Of a stretch of DNA of 64,000 nucleotides, positions 62,380 through 64,000 are shown piece after piece (within the stretch, counting starts at the first letter, position 1; every line of letters begins with the position of its first letter). The notes beneath the pieces are model-generated. The model made no database searches. It was not told the origin of the DNA and saw only the letters and a program-made list of their open reading frames with translations. The translations under genes were made by a program, and so were the position numbers. Source of the DNA: Tubiluchus corallicola (taxonomy: Eukaryota > Priapulida > Priapulimorpha > Priapulimorphida > Tubiluchidae); the NCBI GenBank assembly GCA_030141605.1, contig JAQGDQ010000147.1, positions 1-64,000 of the forward strand, written 5' to 3'.

Positions 62380-64000
62380 TGCACCGGATTCTCTAACTCT
62401 GCCTCATGCAGTAATCTGTAAAAGAGGAGGTACGAGTTCTCACGTAGCAACTTGGTCCGTAATTCGAACGAAATGTTCACGCTTGACACATACTCATCGT
62501 CATATTTGTACCACGGGCCACTTTCGGACTTTGTGTAGGCAACGTAGTGACCCGTAAACGTATTACCACTGCCGACATGCACACAAACACCATATAATTC
62601 ATAAGTATGCCCACCGATGCTGTCCGAGGTATCCGTGTCCGGGTTTAGCGAAGCATCGAAAACGAAAGAAGACAGGTTCAAAACCAGTGGTATTTCCACC
62701 GGCAAGTGGATTTTCCTCGATGAACCAATAACTTGATCGAATGTAAATCGCAAAAGTTGAACGACTAGGCACTCGGGAAGCTGACGCAGAAGAGTGACAC
62801 GCTGACCGGTTGATCGCGAAATGATCGCAGGACTTTCCACCGGCGTCGATGTCCTAAATCGTGGATCCGAACCAAAAGTAAAATTGTCCCGTACAACGGA
62901 TGTACCAGGGGCTATCACATTCGATTGTTTCTGAATATAGTTTGAATCCACACTACCCAGTCTACATGACCGACCAGCTGTGTCAGGGGTCCATTGTAGC
63001 CGTTGACTACTGATACTGGGCGATCCCATTTCTCTGACAGCCTGGTACCCCTTACAGGGACAGAGAAGCCCATTCCCACCTTGGAGTTTTTCGGCAGTTG
63101 TAAACTTTTGAAAACAATCTTCTAGGCGCACGACTGGCAAACGCGAATCGGTCTTTGATGTCAGGAGTGGAACGGGCAACATGCTGAACGTTTGTGTACT
63201 AACACTTATTCGATTACAAGCCATACAATGCTGCACTTCTATAAGCTGGCCTGTGAACATATCATCCACAGGAGAAGAATTCTTGTCCTTGTAGGTCATC
63301 CACTGTAGATCAGATAGCCGTTGCAAAGGCTCGGCTAATTTACTATGATCTAAATTACCACTCAGTTCAATTTGTTGCTGGCACTCGAGGATTAAAGCTT
63401 CGACGGCGTGAGGGGTCAAGTCTCTGTAGATGTGTTTTAACAGTCCCAGAGGTGTCTTGCGATCATTGTTCAGCTGTGGGAAGCTGCGCAATGGGCTTGA
63501 CTGTGGACTGGCAGCTTTCACCTTCACATTCAATGAAGCATGTAACACATAGAACAACCAGAGTAAAAATTCGGCTACGTCCTGCTGTGCTTGCTCCAAA
63601 GCAGCGTCAGCGATTAGAGCAGGATTTAAGAGAGAACCGGCTTGACAGAACGTGAAAGAGTCCAATGCAGAGACCTTGCACACTTTGGAACTATCCATCA
63701 ATTTGAGCATCTCTGCAATCAAATCCGATTCCGGACTGGAAATGTTGGGAATTGTTTTCACGTTATCGTAGATGGCCTGTGAGAGACCGGGTGTTCGGAA
63801 CAAGCACTGCAACACAGAGTTCACAAAACAAATGTTACGTCCGCTGTTTTTCATACCAGGGGGCTTTTCACCATAAATACTTCTTCCCAGAAAAGTCATC
63901 AAGCGGTTTTTCACTGTCTGTTCTTGTACCACGGGGTTTACTCTTGTGGTGCTTGCTGTGCTAGATAATTTGTCTGGAGCTATCACTGGAGACACACTGG
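62376..64000 (-). CDS. USP-family ubiquitin-specific protease (peptidase C19), 5' end off window
   Basis: One uninterrupted frame of 541 codons runs from the right edge to TAA at 62376-62378. Counting the GTG at 63995 as residue 1, the Cys box is GMKNSGRNICFVNSVLQC with Cys56 (codon 63830-63828), followed by QQDVAEFLLW; the finger has QHCMAC and GLLCPCKG; the His box is GHYVAY with His483 and the acidic residue lies in KYDDEYV (Asp499/500). The domain ends in SYLLFYRLL as USPs do. The CxC finger and compact domain recall USP2/USP21-type enzymes, but I cannot name the orthologue. A poorly conserved insert of about 80 residues sits between finger and LPECLVVQLLRF. The frame is open to the edge, so 63995 is not a real start. 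It faces UBE2H tail-to-tail. Confidence 0.93.
   Translation of the reverse strand, partial: SVSPVIAPDKLSSTASTTRVNPVVQEQTVKNRLMTFLGRSIYGEKPPGMKNSGRNICFVNSVLQCLFRTPGLSQAIYDNVKTIPNISSPESDLIAEMLKLMDSSKVCKVSALDSFTFCQAGSLLNPALIADAALEQAQQDVAEFLLWLFYVLHASLNVKVKAASPQSSPLRSFPQLNNDRKTPLGLLKHIYRDLTPHAVEALILECQQQIELSGNLDHSKLAEPLQRLSDLQWMTYKDKNSSPVDDMFTGQLIEVQHCMACNRISVSTQTFSMLPVPLLTSKTDSRLPVVRLEDCFQKFTTAEKLQGGNGLLCPCKGYQAVREMGSPSISSQRLQWTPDTAGRSCRLGSVDSNYIQKQSNVIAPGTSVVRDNFTFGSDPRFRTSTPVESPAIISRSTGQRVTLLRQLPECLVVQLLRFTFDQVIGSSRKIHLPVEIPLVLNLSSFVFDASLNPDTDTSDSIGGHTYELYGVCVHVGSGNTFTGHYVAYTKSESGPWYKYDDEYVSSVNISFELRTKLLRENSYLLFYRLLHEAELENPVQ

Noticed and set aside
63995-63995. GTG as start codon of the USP
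   Set aside because: The frame continues to the window edge, and animal genes rarely start with GTG; the true start is outside or at a later ATG.

Overview
This is a window of animal (metazoan) nuclear DNA. Every recognisable gene is split by GT-AG introns into exons of roughly 40-220 bp, introns are mostly several hundred bp to 3 kb, the base composition is AT-rich, and the space between exons is full of DNA transposon and LINE remnants. The proteins are animal-type (fibulin, kelch E3 receptor, NIPA, E2, USP). I cannot place the animal more precisely than an invertebrate-like genome. By joining exons with matching intron phases I could rebuild three complete coding sequences and large parts of two more.

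Layout: (1) positions 617-16431, minus strand: a fibulin gene of which 17 coding exons are visible (signal peptide, anaphylatoxin-like cysteine modules, at least 12 EGF-like modules, 745 codons). The 3' end lies beyond position 1. (2) 16432-22555: intergenic, with a hAT transposase remnant. (3) 22556-31501, minus strand: KLHDC10, 8 coding exons, 389 aa, with a rearranged CR1-like LINE in intron 1 and MITEs plus a tRNA-like sequence in intron 5. (4) 33062-41640, plus strand: ZC3HC1 (NIPA), 10 coding exons, 459 aa, head-to-head with KLHDC10 across 1.56 kb. (5) 45173-56367, plus strand: UBE2H, 7 coding exons, 181 aa, catalytic Cys87 present. (6) 62376 to the right edge, minus strand: the 3' part of a USP-family deubiquitinase in one uninterrupted frame, convergent with UBE2H.

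The most interesting large-scale signal is gene order. From memory of the human map, UBE2H, ZC3HC1 and KLHDC10 are neighbours on 7q32.2 with the same order and relative orientations as here (after flipping the window). All three, and the neighbouring USP, belong to ubiquitin biology: KLHDC10 is a cullin-2 substrate receptor, NIPA was first described as an F-box-like protein and is also a nuclear-basket protein, UBE2H is the E2 of the CTLH/GID ligase, and USPs remove ubiquitin. The second theme is mobile DNA: at least five elements can be delimited to the base by terminal inverted repeats and target-site duplications, including three hAT-like MITEs with 8-bp duplications and a 423-bp pogo/Tigger-like element that keeps the end of a transposase reading frame. 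I saw no CRISPR array, rRNA gene or convincing functional tRNA gene, and no clearly new biological system; the points worth checking are listed as findings.
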